A DNA stretch of 64,000 bases from Vibrio comitans (GTDB taxonomy: Bacteria > Pseudomonadota > Gammaproteobacteria > Enterobacterales > Vibrionaceae). A model generated the notes under the pieces. The model saw nothing but the letters and a program-made list of their open reading frames with translations, ran no database searches and was not told where the DNA came from. Shown piece after piece: positions 25,704-34,377 of the stretch (the first letter of the stretch is position 1; every line of letters begins with the position of its first letter). Where the stretch lies: assembly GCA_024346835.1 (NCBI GenBank), contig AP024867.1, forward strand, positions 1,116,001 through 1,180,000, written 5' to 3'. A program made the position numbers and the translations under genes.

Positions 25704-26594
25704 ATGGCAATGGTACAAGGTAAAAACCTTAAATACCGTGTTTGGGCAACACATATTGCTCTATGGGCATTCTTGTCCCTAATTATCTTCCCACTATTGA
25801 TGATCATTGCGATCTCATTTCGTGAGGGTAACTTTGCAACGGGTAGTCTTATTCCAGACAACCCATCGCTTGAGCACTGGAAACTGGCATTAGGTTTCTC
25901 TGTAACGCATGCTGATGGCACGGTGACGCCGCCTCCATTCCCAGTATTAACTTGGTTGTGGAACTCAGTGAAGGTAGCGGGTATTTCTTCGATTCTTATC
26001 GTGATTTTGTCTACTACTTCAGCTTACGCGTTTGCTCGCATGCGCTTTAAAGGTAAGAGCACTATCTTGAAAGCGATGATGATCTTCCAGATGTTCCCAG
26101 CAGTACTTGCGTTGGTGGCTATCTACGCATTGTTCGACAAACTAGGTCAGTACATTCCGTTCCTAGGCTTGAATACGCATGGTGGCTTGATCTTCTCTTA
26201 CCTAGGGGGTATCGCACTACACGTATGGACTATCAAAGGTTACTTTGAAACCATTGATAACTCGCTTGAAGAAGCAGCAGCCCTAGATGGCGCAACACCT
26301 TGGCAGGCATTCCGTCTAGTTCTGTTGCCACTATCAGTGCCAATCCTAGCGGTTGTATTCATTCTGTCGTTCATCGCAGTAGTGGGTGAAGTGCCGGTAG
26401 CGTCTCTACTTCTATCTGACGTTAACTCGTACACGCTAGCAGTAGGTATGCAGCAATATCTATACCCTCAGAACTATCTGTGGGGCGACTTCGCAGCGGC
26501 AGCAGTACTATCTGCATTGCCAATTACCATCGTATTCCTACTAGCGCAGCGCTGGTTGGTTGGCGGTCTAACTGCCGGTGGTGTTAAAGGCTAA
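25704..26594 (+). CDS. malG: Maltose ABC transporter permease MalG
   Basis: The 296-residue partner of MalF, with six membrane segments and EAA loop LEEAAALDGATPWQAFRLVLLPL. The C-terminal tail ends LTAGGVKG, as in MalG proteins, where it reaches into the translocation path. AAGGAG precedes the start. It is the last gene of malEFG and is followed by a strong terminator. Confidence 0.95.
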   Translation: MAMVQGKNLKYRVWATHIALWAFLSLIIFPLLMIIAISFREGNFATGSLIPDNPSLEHWKLALGFSVTHADGTVTPPPFPVLTWLWNSVKVAGISSILIVILSTTSAYAFARMRFKGKSTILKAMMIFQMFPAVLALVAIYALFDKLGQYIPFLGLNTHGGLIFSYLGGIALHVWTIKGYFETIDNSLEEAAALDGATPWQAFRLVLLPLSVPILAVVFILSFIAVVGEVPVASLLLSDVNSYTLAVGMQQYLYPQNYLWGDFAAAAVLSALPITIVFLLAQRWLVGGLTAGGVKG

Positions 26595-26619
26595 CCTAAT
26601 TAGAGCGATTAAATGATTA

Positions 26620-26643
26620 GGGGAGCTTTTTGCTCCCCTTTTT
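26620..26643 (+). terminator. Rho-independent terminator of malEFG
   Basis: A GGGGAGC / GCTCCCC stem with a 5-base T loop is followed by five T residues. Confidence 0.93.
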
Positions 26644-26695
26644 ATGTTCACGGCTTATCTTGAAGGCATTGATAAGCCTCTTGTTGAGGGGAACG

Positions 26696-28360
26696 TCAGG
26701 ACTCTGACTTTTCCACCATATGCAAGTGCACATCTTGTTGCGGAAAGGGGATAGAAATCCCTTCCCGATCAAAGGTCAATTTTACCTCTTTTGTTATATC
26801 CCAATAGACATCCCAGTAATCATCAGTTTTTACCCAAGGTCGTACGATGAAATCTACTGATGAAGTGTTAAGGGTATGAACGCGAATGTTTGGCTCTGGA
26901 TTTTTTAAAGTAGCAGGGTGTGAAGTAACTATGTCAGTTAGGATTCTTTCAGCCTTAAGCAAATCATCGGCATAACCAATACCAAAGACCATGTCTACTC
27001 TGCGTAAGCGTTCGTGTGTGACATTTTTGATAACATCTCCCCAGATTTTTCCATTTGGGATAATGATGATTTGGTTGTCGAAAGTTTTGATGGTGGTATT
27101 GACCAAACTCATATGGCTCACTTTGCCGTCTACACCCCCAGCGAATACAAAATCTCCGACATCGAAAGGTCGATAGATAAGCAACATCATACCTGCGGCA
27201 AAATTTGATAACGTATCTTGAAGAGCAAAACCAATAATGACTCCGGCGATACCAAACCCAGTTAGCACGGGGGCTAGGTTAAGACCTAGCTGTGACAGAG
27301 CGATCATAATACCAATGATCCACACTATGTTACCGGATATGCCAATAAAGAAGTCTTGCATTAAATGTGAAATATTTAAGTTTTTGGTTGATACCGTTTT
27401 CTTGATGACTTGCCGGACTAACTTCACCACGATTCTAGTTATGAATAAAAGTAGAACGAAGATAAACAGTTGGAACAGGTGTTGTGGAGCGGTGGTACTA
27501 AACCACTCGAACGCAGAGTTAGACCAGTGAGACAGAATGGTAAGGATCACTTTGGCGTCAAGTAGGTCTTGGGTAATGCTGCCGGTCACTTCAAATAGTA
27601 GACGTTTGTGCTCTGAGGTATCGATGCCAAGTTGGTCTGCAACAAATATTAGAGTGCTTAAACTCTCTATTGCGATAGCCATGCGCTGCCTTACCACGAG
27701 TTGGCTGAGCTGCAAACCGGCCTTTTCTGATTCAGGGCTCACAGAGAGTTGATTGCCAATGACTCCAATTTGTTGACTAAAATACTCCACTGAAGCAGAG
27801 GTAAGACGCAGGCGGTGTATGACACTCACTCTAAATTGTTCTTCAAGGTCACTTTCATCCAGCCCTAAGCTTTTGAGCCAGTTGATATTTTGCCAACTGG
27901 ATTTGATCACTGTGTTGAGGTAGTGCTGCAGTTCTTGAGACTCATTGATCAAAGACAAACGCTCTTCATTCTTTGCAGCGTCAATCTTGGTGTTCAGTTC
28001 TTTAATTTTATTTTCTAGATAATCTGTCGCGCCCTTTGAATATTTCTTTTGTAGCTCGATTTGGCTGATCAGTTCTTGTTCAGGGAGAGAGTTTTGGCTT
28101 ACTGCAGTCGCTAATAATGCGCGTAATTGCTCGTTCTTTTGAAACAGCTTAAGTTGTATTGCATCGGTTGTTTCGCCGCTCGATACAGCCAGAGTATCGG
28201 TAAGCTCATTGAGCTCGGTATTGATTTTTTTTAGCTCTTGCTCAGAGCGTGTTAGCGTATTAGCTGGGTCTTGTGCAAAGCTAAACGAACTCAAGGCGAA
28301 GTTCATCGCAAGCAGTGATAGCGTGACTAAGATTCGGTGTCGGTATGAAAAGATGCCCAT
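26696..28360 (-). CDS. MscS-family mechanosensitive channel with periplasmic N-terminal domain
   Basis: A 554-residue inner-membrane channel. A signal peptide (ending SFAQD) leads a periplasmic region of about 240 residues rich in coiled-coil heptads (repeated KNEE, LNTKID). Then come membrane segments and the MscS core: the pore helix VLTGFGIAGVIIGFALQDTLSNFAAGMM (small residues alternate with Gly/Ala), followed by the beta domain (YRPFDVGDFV, NTTIKTFDNQIIIIPNGKIW). It should open under membrane tension to release solutes on osmotic downshock. It is larger than MscS but smaller than MscK/MscM. Monocistronic. Confidence 0.88.
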   Translation of the reverse strand: MGIFSYRHRILVTLSLLAMNFALSSFSFAQDPANTLTRSEQELKKINTELNELTDTLAVSSGETTDAIQLKLFQKNEQLRALLATAVSQNSLPEQELISQIELQKKYSKGATDYLENKIKELNTKIDAAKNEERLSLINESQELQHYLNTVIKSSWQNINWLKSLGLDESDLEEQFRVSVIHRLRLTSASVEYFSQQIGVIGNQLSVSPESEKAGLQLSQLVVRQRMAIAIESLSTLIFVADQLGIDTSEHKRLLFEVTGSITQDLLDAKVILTILSHWSNSAFEWFSTTAPQHLFQLFIFVLLLFITRIVVKLVRQVIKKTVSTKNLNISHLMQDFFIGISGNIVWIIGIMIALSQLGLNLAPVLTGFGIAGVIIGFALQDTLSNFAAGMMLLIYRPFDVGDFVFAGGVDGKVSHMSLVNTTIKTFDNQIIIIPNGKIWGDVIKNVTHERLRRVDMVFGIGYADDLLKAERILTDIVTSHPATLKNPEPNIRVHTLNTSSVDFIVRPWVKTDDYWDVYWDITKEVKLTFDREGISIPFPQQDVHLHMVEKSES

Positions 28361-28473
28361 AAGTTCTCTCGTAAAGACCTAAGCAAGTCTTTGTTAAAGC
28401 GGCTGTTATAGATGAGTGTAATACATAACTCGGCATCAAACGGGCAAAACCGTTAGGTAGGGTAGATAACTAA

Positions 28474-28496
28474 GGGAGCGCGTGGCTCCCTATTTT
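28474..28496. terminator. Probable terminator in the gap between the MscS-type and Ntn hydrolase genes
   Basis: GGGAGC and GCTCCC form a short 6-bp stem with a 5-base loop and are followed on the plus strand by TATTTTT. The flanking genes run leftward, and the minus-strand side lacks a T-run, so orientation is uncertain. Confidence 0.4.
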
Positions 28497-28524
28497 TATG
28501 CGCATAGCTTTAGTTGAGACTAGC

Positions 28525-29661
28525 TTAGTTGATAACGTTTTGTTGGTAGATATCTGGCTCATTGATAGGTGTAAATGCTTCGGCAATATTGCCTTGCAAA
28601 CCTTGCTGTGCATATCGATCAATACGGGGTATTACAGCTACTTTCTGCTGTGCACTCCAATCCATACTGTTGAGATCTAAGTATACATCTGCAGGTGCCA
28701 GTAGAGACTTGAAGCGATAGTGACGGTTGGTCAGATCAGAGATAGATTGTAAGTAAGTTGCAACGCCATACGAGTCTTCAGGCTTAGTATGCTTAAGGAT
28801 TTTTTCACCTACGGCTTTGTCTTCTTCGGGAAGAGGAATACCCGGGACAAAGGCTGTTGTTCCAAGGGCTGAGTACATAAATCCATAGGCCGCATTCATG
28901 CCGTCGCTGGGTTTAATATTTGGCATGTTATTGAGCCAGTATTGCGCTTTTTGAAAGCGATCTTCTGCTCCCCAAGTACTTGGAAAACTGCCGTCATTGG
29001 CATCAATAGCGCGGTTATGGGCATCTTCCATTTGTGTTTGTATGTTTGGCGGATTAGTCATTACTGTGTATTGCTTTCCGTGGAAGATCTTTAACTCACC
29101 ATTTTGGATCTCTATGATGGCTGAGTCGCCACTTGCATCCGCCATTGATAGGTGTTTCGGGCTTTCTACATAGCTGTATCCACCGTGTATTGCGGTTAAA
29201 CGCAGTTGTTTTAACGCATTTACCGCATCTTCTATGTTGGAGAAGTTATCGAGTATATAGCTGACCCAATGGTCCGCTTGTAACACAGGCTTGCTAGTAT
29301 CCGTAGCAGCGTGTTGGTCGATGTCTCCCTCGTTGAAATATAAGGTACGCGCCGTTAGCCCTTTCTCGTTCATACCATCCATAGGAAAGCGATTGTTTGC
29401 GTAGGCTACTACGCTTCCGTATTTAACGGTCCAGCTAATGGTAGGTGTATTAGATTCATTACTTCCCTTGCGCGATACTCCGTGAGGCGTTTTCACCAAT
29501 GTAGGAGCTGATGCAGAGAAGTAATCTTCGTTTCTACCAACGATTACAAAGTCGTTATTGGTGTTCCACAGCATACGCGTGCAGGCATCTGCCGTGTTAG
29601 GCAGTAATGATGTAGCGGCCACCGTTGCCGCAATGCTTAGGGTGATGATGTTCTTTATCAT
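28525..29661 (-). CDS. Exported choloylglycine hydrolase / penicillin V acylase-type Ntn hydrolase
   Basis: A 378-residue N-terminal-nucleophile amidase. From ATG 29661 the signal peptide ends NTADA and the next residue is the Cys of CTRMLWN. Removing the signal peptide would expose this catalytic Cys1 directly, as the family requires. VGRNEDYF (nearby Asp), TARTLYFNEGD and MTNPPNIQTQ (Asn and oxyanion region) also fit. The family cleaves linear amides: bile-salt conjugates, penicillin V and, in Gram-negative members, N-acyl homoserine lactones. The substrate here cannot be read from sequence. The frame extends 12 codons upstream, but that would bury the signal peptide. A LysR gene diverges from it. 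Confidence 0.85.
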   Translation of the reverse strand: MIKNIITLSIAATVAATSLLPNTADACTRMLWNTNNDFVIVGRNEDYFSASAPTLVKTPHGVSRKGSNESNTPTISWTVKYGSVVAYANNRFPMDGMNEKGLTARTLYFNEGDIDQHAATDTSKPVLQADHWVSYILDNFSNIEDAVNALKQLRLTAIHGGYSYVESPKHLSMADASGDSAIIEIQNGELKIFHGKQYTVMTNPPNIQTQMEDAHNRAIDANDGSFPSTWGAEDRFQKAQYWLNNMPNIKPSDGMNAAYGFMYSALGTTAFVPGIPLPEEDKAVGEKILKHTKPEDSYGVATYLQSISDLTNRHYRFKSLLAPADVYLDLNSMDWSAQQKVAVIPRIDRYAQQGLQGNIAEAFTPINEPDIYQQNVIN

Positions 29662-29733
29662 GGGATTTTGCTCTATTCTTAAAAAGTACGAGGGCATATT
29701 AATGGTTCTGTTAGAATGAGCTTCCCGCGTTTC

Positions 29734-29747
29734 GGGGGGATACCCCC
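29734..29747. promoter_or_regulatory. G/C inverted repeat in the hydrolase-LysR intergenic region
   Basis: A run of six G, ATA, then five C forms a short perfect G5/C5 inverted repeat midway between the divergent genes. It could be part of an operator. Confidence 0.35.
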
Positions 29748-29776
29748 TAAATTAAACTTTTGAAGATGGGTGTCTT

Positions 29777-30679
29777 TTGAACAACCTTACCCTTGCTCAA
29801 CTTAATGCTTTTGTCACTGTGGCTAGAGTAAATAGCTTTAGTAAAGCGGCGGCTGCACTGCGAAAAGATCGTAAAACGGTTAGCGAACATATCGAGAACT
29901 TCGAGATAGATCTCGGCTATCCAGTGTTTACTAAAACGGGGAAAGTACTGAGCTTAACCGATAAAGGTGAAATGCTTTATCGAAGAGCACAGTTGTTATG
30001 GGCGGATGTTTCAGCGTTTGAACGGTTTGCTACCAGCCTACACTCTATGAGTAGTGAGCGGATCTCGATATGTTTTGATGAGTCTATTCCTGCATTTTGG
30101 TTGAAGCGCATACAAGCTTCATGTCACGACATAGGGGTATCGGTTGATTTGCTCAAAATATCGAGAGAGCACGGTGAGACACTATTGAGGTCAGGAGCTT
30201 GTCAGTTTGGTTTGTTTTTGGCTAAAGGGCAGGTCATTAACGCAGAGTTTTATTGGAAAGCCCTTCCACACATTTCGATGTCCGCATTTGCTCGCAGTGG
30301 CATTAGCATTGCTGCTTCAAAATTATGTACCTTACGAGATCTGGCTAAATATAAACAGCGGGTTTTTAGTACTGCACTCTCTGCTCAGTACCAATATCCG
30401 CTAATGGTCTCGGATGATTTTGTTATAGAGAATGATCTGGATATCTTATTGGATGGACTCGCTAGTGGCGATAGTTGGGCTTTCTTACCTAATCATCTTT
30501 CACAACGTATTCCTGAACATATAAGCAGAATAAACCTTGATATTGCAGAGGGCAGTCAAGCTCTTCAACTGCAGCCCGTACTCATCTGGGCGTCAAGCAA
30601 GCCACCGCTTTATGATCAAGTGTTTGAAATCGTTAATAGCCTACACAGCGATGGTGCAGAGAAGTTAAGGAGTAAATGA
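29777..30679 (+). CDS. LysR-family transcriptional regulator
   Basis: A 300-residue LysR-type regulator: N-terminal winged HTH (LTLAQLNAFVTVARVNSFSK, then AAAALRKDRKTVSEHIENFE) and a C-terminal effector domain. The start codon is TTG. It diverges from the Ntn hydrolase gene with about 115 bases between the starts, the usual layout of a LysR regulator and its target, so control of the hydrolase is likely. The recognition helix RKDRKTVSEHI is less standard than the usual SQPAVS type. Inducer unknown. Confidence 0.88.
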   Translation: MNNLTLAQLNAFVTVARVNSFSKAAAALRKDRKTVSEHIENFEIDLGYPVFTKTGKVLSLTDKGEMLYRRAQLLWADVSAFERFATSLHSMSSERISICFDESIPAFWLKRIQASCHDIGVSVDLLKISREHGETLLRSGACQFGLFLAKGQVINAEFYWKALPHISMSAFARSGISIAASKLCTLRDLAKYKQRVFSTALSAQYQYPLMVSDDFVIENDLDILLDGLASGDSWAFLPNHLSQRIPEHISRINLDIAEGSQALQLQPVLIWASSKPPLYDQVFEIVNSLHSDGAEKLRSK

Positions 30680-30731
30680 GGAGTGAGGGCGATAGAGGTG
30701 CCTTGATGGTGAGCACCTCCACTGAAGCGGA

Positions 30732-31037
30732 TTAAATGTTTTCAAGATTGGATGGGGCGTGGCCTAGGTGTTGCATCAACACGTAGACACTTTCTTGATG
30801 TAACGCGACTTTTCTGAATAGGTGTGCGAATACAGAATCACCACCAAAACATTGATTGATATAGTGATCGATTTGTTGTTCAGAATAGCCTTCCACATAC
30901 ATTGTTCTAACCCAGTGATATTCGACCGATTTTTGGTCTCTAATGACATCAATTCCCAGTTTTAGATCTTCCATTTTTTCTCTTAGTTTTGCATTAGCTT
31001 GCAGGTTTTCCCCACAATCACAGCTATGAATTGGCAA
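30732..31037 (-). CDS. Unknown small protein with N-terminal CDCG motif
   Basis: A 101-residue protein starting from a TTG codon. The N-terminus has two Cys two residues apart (HSCDCGEN), then a charged helix (LREKMEDLKLGIDVIRDQK) and a C-terminal part rich in His, Phe and aromatic residues. There is no signal peptide or membrane segment. I do not recognise a family. The start is uncertain since no strong ribosome site precedes the TTG; Met22 is the first in-frame ATG. It lies convergent to the LysR gene. Confidence 0.55.
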   Translation of the reverse strand: MPIHSCDCGENLQANAKLREKMEDLKLGIDVIRDQKSVEYHWVRTMYVEGYSEQQIDHYINQCFGGDSVFAHLFRKVALHQESVYVLMQHLGHAPSNLENI

Positions 31038-31364
31038 TTTCGCCGATAAATTTAACCAGAACTAAATGAATAAATGATTACAGTTAGGTTTCAGAAATAT
31101 TTAAATCATTTCAAATGATGAATAGCGAGGAGTGATCAGAAGAAGTCAGTGACAAGGAAATACTATTGCGCAAAAAAGAGTAATTCACTGCGTGACAATA
31201 ACTTAGAGAGACTAGACAGGCCAAGCATTTAGGCGCGAATTGTTATGCAATCAAAGATTGACAAAAGTCAGTTATAAAACCTGGTATAGCCTGATAGAAT
31301 ACGCGGCTCACAGCGATGTGCACATGTGAGTAGCTTAGAACAGGGATTAGGTTAGTTTAGTTAT
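31038..31364. other. Intergenic gap upstream of an exported protein gene
   Basis: These 327 bases are AT-rich. TTGACA at about 31258 could be a -35 element, but no -10 at a good distance is clear. I see no gene or RNA element. Confidence 0.45.
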
Positions 31365-31994
31365 ATGCCGAACATTATGAAGTTTGTTACGGTTTGCTCG
31401 GTGTTAGCAGCGAGTTTATCAGTAGGCGCATCAAATGCTCATGCCAAGCGTCATCACAGAGACGTGATTGATTTTGGTCAGCCAGAATATGTCGTTTTGG
31501 AAAGTCAGTGTGATCAGACAGGTTTTAATTTGCCTAGAACCATATTGGTCAAGCCAGGTTCAATGGTGGATGTGAGCATTCGCTCTAGCCTGGTATTTCG
31601 TCGTGGTTCTCAGGACCCTTATTTGTATCAGTCTGATTACTCCTACAACCAAGTTTATGGGAAGTTGTTACTTGATACTCATTGGGTATGCGAGGTCAAG
31701 CAAGATGGGTTACACCCGACACTTTGGCTCGTACCTTCAATAGTAACGACTTCGGGTAGTGGTGCATTTTATTACCTTGGTGTTTATCAAAAACAAGATA
31801 AACATTTCTCAGTGATACAAGAGCTGTTCCTTGGCGATCGAATTGATATTGAATCTTTATCCCTTGATGGGGATGTGGTGAACCTGAGCTTCAAGCAACA
31901 TGGTTTGGAGCAAGCTTTGTCAGATAAGCCGAATCAACTGATAAATAAAAAATTCTCCATCATTGGAACGCAACTGTTCGAACAAAGAGATTGA
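31365..31994 (+). CDS. Exported protein of unknown function
   Basis: A 209-residue protein with a signal peptide ending ASNAHA, followed by KRHHRD. The mature chain is predominantly beta (alternating hydrophobic strands) and has two Cys (ESQCDQTG and WVCEVK) that could pair. The C-terminal segment LFLGDRIDIESLSLDGDVVNL looks like a conserved motif of unknown periplasmic proteins. I cannot assign a function. It is monocistronic and precedes the M23 endopeptidase gene by about 160 bases. Confidence 0.75.
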   Translation: MPNIMKFVTVCSVLAASLSVGASNAHAKRHHRDVIDFGQPEYVVLESQCDQTGFNLPRTILVKPGSMVDVSIRSSLVFRRGSQDPYLYQSDYSYNQVYGKLLLDTHWVCEVKQDGLHPTLWLVPSIVTTSGSGAFYYLGVYQKQDKHFSVIQELFLGDRIDIESLSLDGDVVNLSFKQHGLEQALSDKPNQLINKKFSIIGTQLFEQRD

Positions 31995-32155
31995 ACTTTT
32001 GCTAGTGATTGCTGTTTAACTATCTACGGAATGGATTCATCAGAACACGATTACCAAGGCCGTGCTACTTACCATTTAGGAAGATAGACATTTAGTTTGA
32101 GCTTTATAGCTCGTCATTTATAGAGAATGAGCATGCGAACACTTTCAATGTTTTC

Positions 32156-33502
32156 GTGTTCATGCAGATTATTTTAGTAGGTAACTTGGTGTTCAAGCTT
32201 AATCAACTCAATCAACAATCTCGGTCAAGACTCAAGAAGGCCCTGTTGATTTTGCCATTAATTTTTGGCGTTAGTGCAGTATGGTCACATACACAAAATG
32301 AGCGTAAATTTGTAGAGCTCAATATAGAAAGCTCAGTATTGCCTACAGCTATATCCGCTCAAAACAGCGATGTTATAGAGGCGAGACCTACCTACAGTTA
32401 CATCATCAAAAAAGGTGATAACTTAAGTGTTATCTTTGCAAAGTTAGGTGTTTCATATAAGAGTCTTCTTAGCATTATGGAAGAAGATTTGAATCACTTG
32501 TCCCTCGATACTTTGCGCCCTGGTGACAAATTAACGTTCTGGATAGACGAAGCCTCTGGTGTTCTATCTAAGATGGAGCTGGAATTTAACCCTGCCGATA
32601 AGGTGCAGTTTACTCGTGTAGATGATGATGCCTACACATTTAAAGATGTCTCTATTGAAGGTGAATGGGAAACGACGGCTTTAGTTGGCAATGTTCATGG
32701 CAGCTTTTCTCAATCAGCGAATAAGCTGGGAATGAACATTAATGAGATACGTGAAATCACCGATCTTTTGAAAGATAAGATGAACTTTACGCGCGACCTG
32801 CGTGCGGGTGACAAATTTTCTGTTGTTCATAAAGTGCAAACGGTAGACGGCAAAGAAACGGGTAGTCGTGAAATAGAGGCGATCAATATCTTTAACCAAG
32901 GCCGTGTGATCAGTGCTTACCTTCATACCGATGGGCAATATTACGACGAAAAGGGTGAGAGTCTACAGCGTGCATTTATGCGCTATCCCGTTAAGAACCA
33001 CAGAATTACTTCGAGTTTTAATCCCAATAGGCTTCACCCTGTAACAGGTAGAGTATCACCACATAATGGTACTGATTTTGGAGTGGGTGTCGGCACACCA
33101 GTGATGGCCGCAGGTGATGGCAAAGTGATTATGGTTCGTAATCACCCTTATGCAGGTAAATACATTGTACTTGAGCATGGCTCAACGTATAAAACACGTT
33201 ACCTTCATCTAAGCCGTATTCAAGTTAAGAAAGGACAACAGGTTAAAAGAGGCCAGCAAATTGGTTTATCTGGTTCGACAGGTCGAGTTACAGGGCCGCA
33301 TCTGCATTATGAATTGCTGATTCGCAATCGCCCAGTGAATGCAATGACAGCGAACATCCCAATGGCTGAATCTGTGCCGAAGGCGGAAATGACCAAATTT
33401 GCAGCAAACCGAGATGCATTGCTGCAAATGATGAAGGAACAAGAAGTATTGCTTGCGAGTCAAAATGATCCGCAGAATAATAAGCAACAAGAATCACTTT
33501 AA
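32156..33502 (+). CDS. M23-family peptidoglycan DD-endopeptidase with LysM-like domain
   Basis: About 440 residues. An N-terminal membrane anchor (KKALLILPLIFGVSAVW) is followed by a LysM/OapA-like module (YIIKKGDNLSVIFAKLGV), a middle domain, and a C-terminal M23 zinc peptidase with HNGTDFG (Zn ligands H and D) and GPHLHYE (HLH). It should cut peptide cross-links to allow wall growth. The architecture is that of the V. cholerae Shy endopeptidases (ShyA/ShyB) and E. coli MepM; which Shy it is cannot be told here, and no Zur-type palindrome is seen upstream. Starts GTG 32156, ATG 32162 or GTG 32189 are possible; the last has the best ribosome site. Confidence 0.87.
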   Translation: MFMQIILVGNLVFKLNQLNQQSRSRLKKALLILPLIFGVSAVWSHTQNERKFVELNIESSVLPTAISAQNSDVIEARPTYSYIIKKGDNLSVIFAKLGVSYKSLLSIMEEDLNHLSLDTLRPGDKLTFWIDEASGVLSKMELEFNPADKVQFTRVDDDAYTFKDVSIEGEWETTALVGNVHGSFSQSANKLGMNINEIREITDLLKDKMNFTRDLRAGDKFSVVHKVQTVDGKETGSREIEAINIFNQGRVISAYLHTDGQYYDEKGESLQRAFMRYPVKNHRITSSFNPNRLHPVTGRVSPHNGTDFGVGVGTPVMAAGDGKVIMVRNHPYAGKYIVLEHGSTYKTRYLHLSRIQVKKGQQVKRGQQIGLSGSTGRVTGPHLHYELLIRNRPVNAMTANIPMAESVPKAEMTKFAANRDALLQMMKEQEVLLASQNDPQNNKQQESL

Positions 33503-33518
33503 ATCTAGGTAAATTTGA

Positions 33519-33866
33519 ATGAACCAGAATGAGTTTGAGCAACTTGTAAAATCAGCCAGCCAGTGTGCTGATCTTCCTTCTGCACTTTTGTTATTGCAAG
33601 AGTGTGAGTATGAAGAAGTCTCTGAGGTTGCGCTATCACTTAAGGGGCAATTTGCAGTTGCTGAGGTTGACGGTGAGCAACGTGTATATCATGTTACTAC
33701 ACAACAAGAAGGCGATGACCTGCAAGAATTTGTAGAGCACATCATGAACACAGATGAGCATGTTATTCGTTTTGTTGCTTGGTTTTTTGATGCTTACTTT
33801 GATGTTAAGCAGCGCGACAGTTATAAGCTTGCTGGTAAGACGTATCAGCAACCAAAACGAAGCTAA
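33519..33866 (+). CDS. Small protein of unknown function downstream of the endopeptidase
   Basis: A 115-residue acidic cytosolic protein. The N-terminal half is helical (FEQLVKSASQCADLPSALLL); the C-terminal half has an aromatic-rich stretch (VIRFVAWFFDAYFDVK). No family recognised. It begins 16 bases after the M23 gene and shares its terminator, so the two are probably cotranscribed. Confidence 0.72.
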   Translation: MNQNEFEQLVKSASQCADLPSALLLLQECEYEEVSEVALSLKGQFAVAEVDGEQRVYHVTTQQEGDDLQEFVEHIMNTDEHVIRFVAWFFDAYFDVKQRDSYKLAGKTYQQPKRS

Positions 33867-33895
33867 CTAATTACCTCGTGAATAGCACAGAATAG

Positions 33896-33920
33896 AATCC
33901 GCCTGATGGCGGATTTTTTT
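33896..33920 (+). terminator. Rho-independent terminator after the endopeptidase operon
   Basis: An 8-bp perfect stem (AATCCGCC / GGCGGATT) with a 4-base loop leads into a T-run. Confidence 0.93.
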
Positions 33921-34171
33921 GGTTGCGATATTGCAACCTGTGTAATTTTCATACACTTTGTTGAGTAAAGCTATTCTGTATTTAAACTTATGATTTTAAA
34001 GAATTTAGCTAAATAGTTACTGTATTCATCTCGGCTGTCGTCTTTATATTCAGTACTTTTATGGAATTTATTTTCATATTAATGTGACCTATATCTTGTT
34101 TTTCTTCCATTCAGCGCTACAATTAATGCATAAAATGAAATTTAATTACAAAATAGAAATTGGAGTACATC

Positions 34172-34306
34172 ATGGGCAACGATTTAGGTGCATTGATTAT
34201 TGGTCAACAATCAGCAATCAAATTGATGGAGCAAAAATTCGATGGAAAAATCGAGCGTCGCAAGCCTTCAGTGTTTAAGAAACTGATGAAGAAGCTAACG
34301 AAGTAA
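34172..34306 (+). CDS. 44-residue basic small protein
   Basis: A short gene with good credentials: TTGGAG six bases before ATG, an open frame of 44 codons, and a strong terminator 28 bases after the stop. The product begins MGNDLGALIIGQQSAI (weakly hydrophobic) and turns very basic (KIERRKPSVFKKLMKKLTK), so an amphipathic, membrane- or nucleic-acid-binding peptide is possible. No family recognised. It is transcribed alone. Confidence 0.65.
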   Translation: MGNDLGALIIGQQSAIKLMEQKFDGKIERRKPSVFKKLMKKLTK

Positions 34307-34334
34307 GCGTTACAGAAAACGCAAATGGAATTGA

Positions 34335-34370
34335 AAAAAGGCGCTGATAGTACTCTATCAGCGCCTTTTT
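34335..34370. terminator. Bidirectional terminator between the small protein and glutaredoxin-fusion genes
   Basis: A perfect 16-bp stem (AAAAAGGCGCTGATAG / CTATCAGCGCCTTTTT) with a 4-base loop serves convergent genes on both sides. Confidence 0.95.
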
Positions 34371-34377
34371 AGTTTTA

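Noticed and set aside
30695..30719. GAGGTGC / GCACCTC hairpin after the LysR gene.
   Set aside because: Stem of seven without a T-run and with an 11-base loop; a terminator function is not supported.
32040..32155. Zur operator before the M23 endopeptidase, as for ShyB.
   Set aside because: No GTTATA-type palindrome is present; only a short GAGCT/AGCTC repeat is seen.
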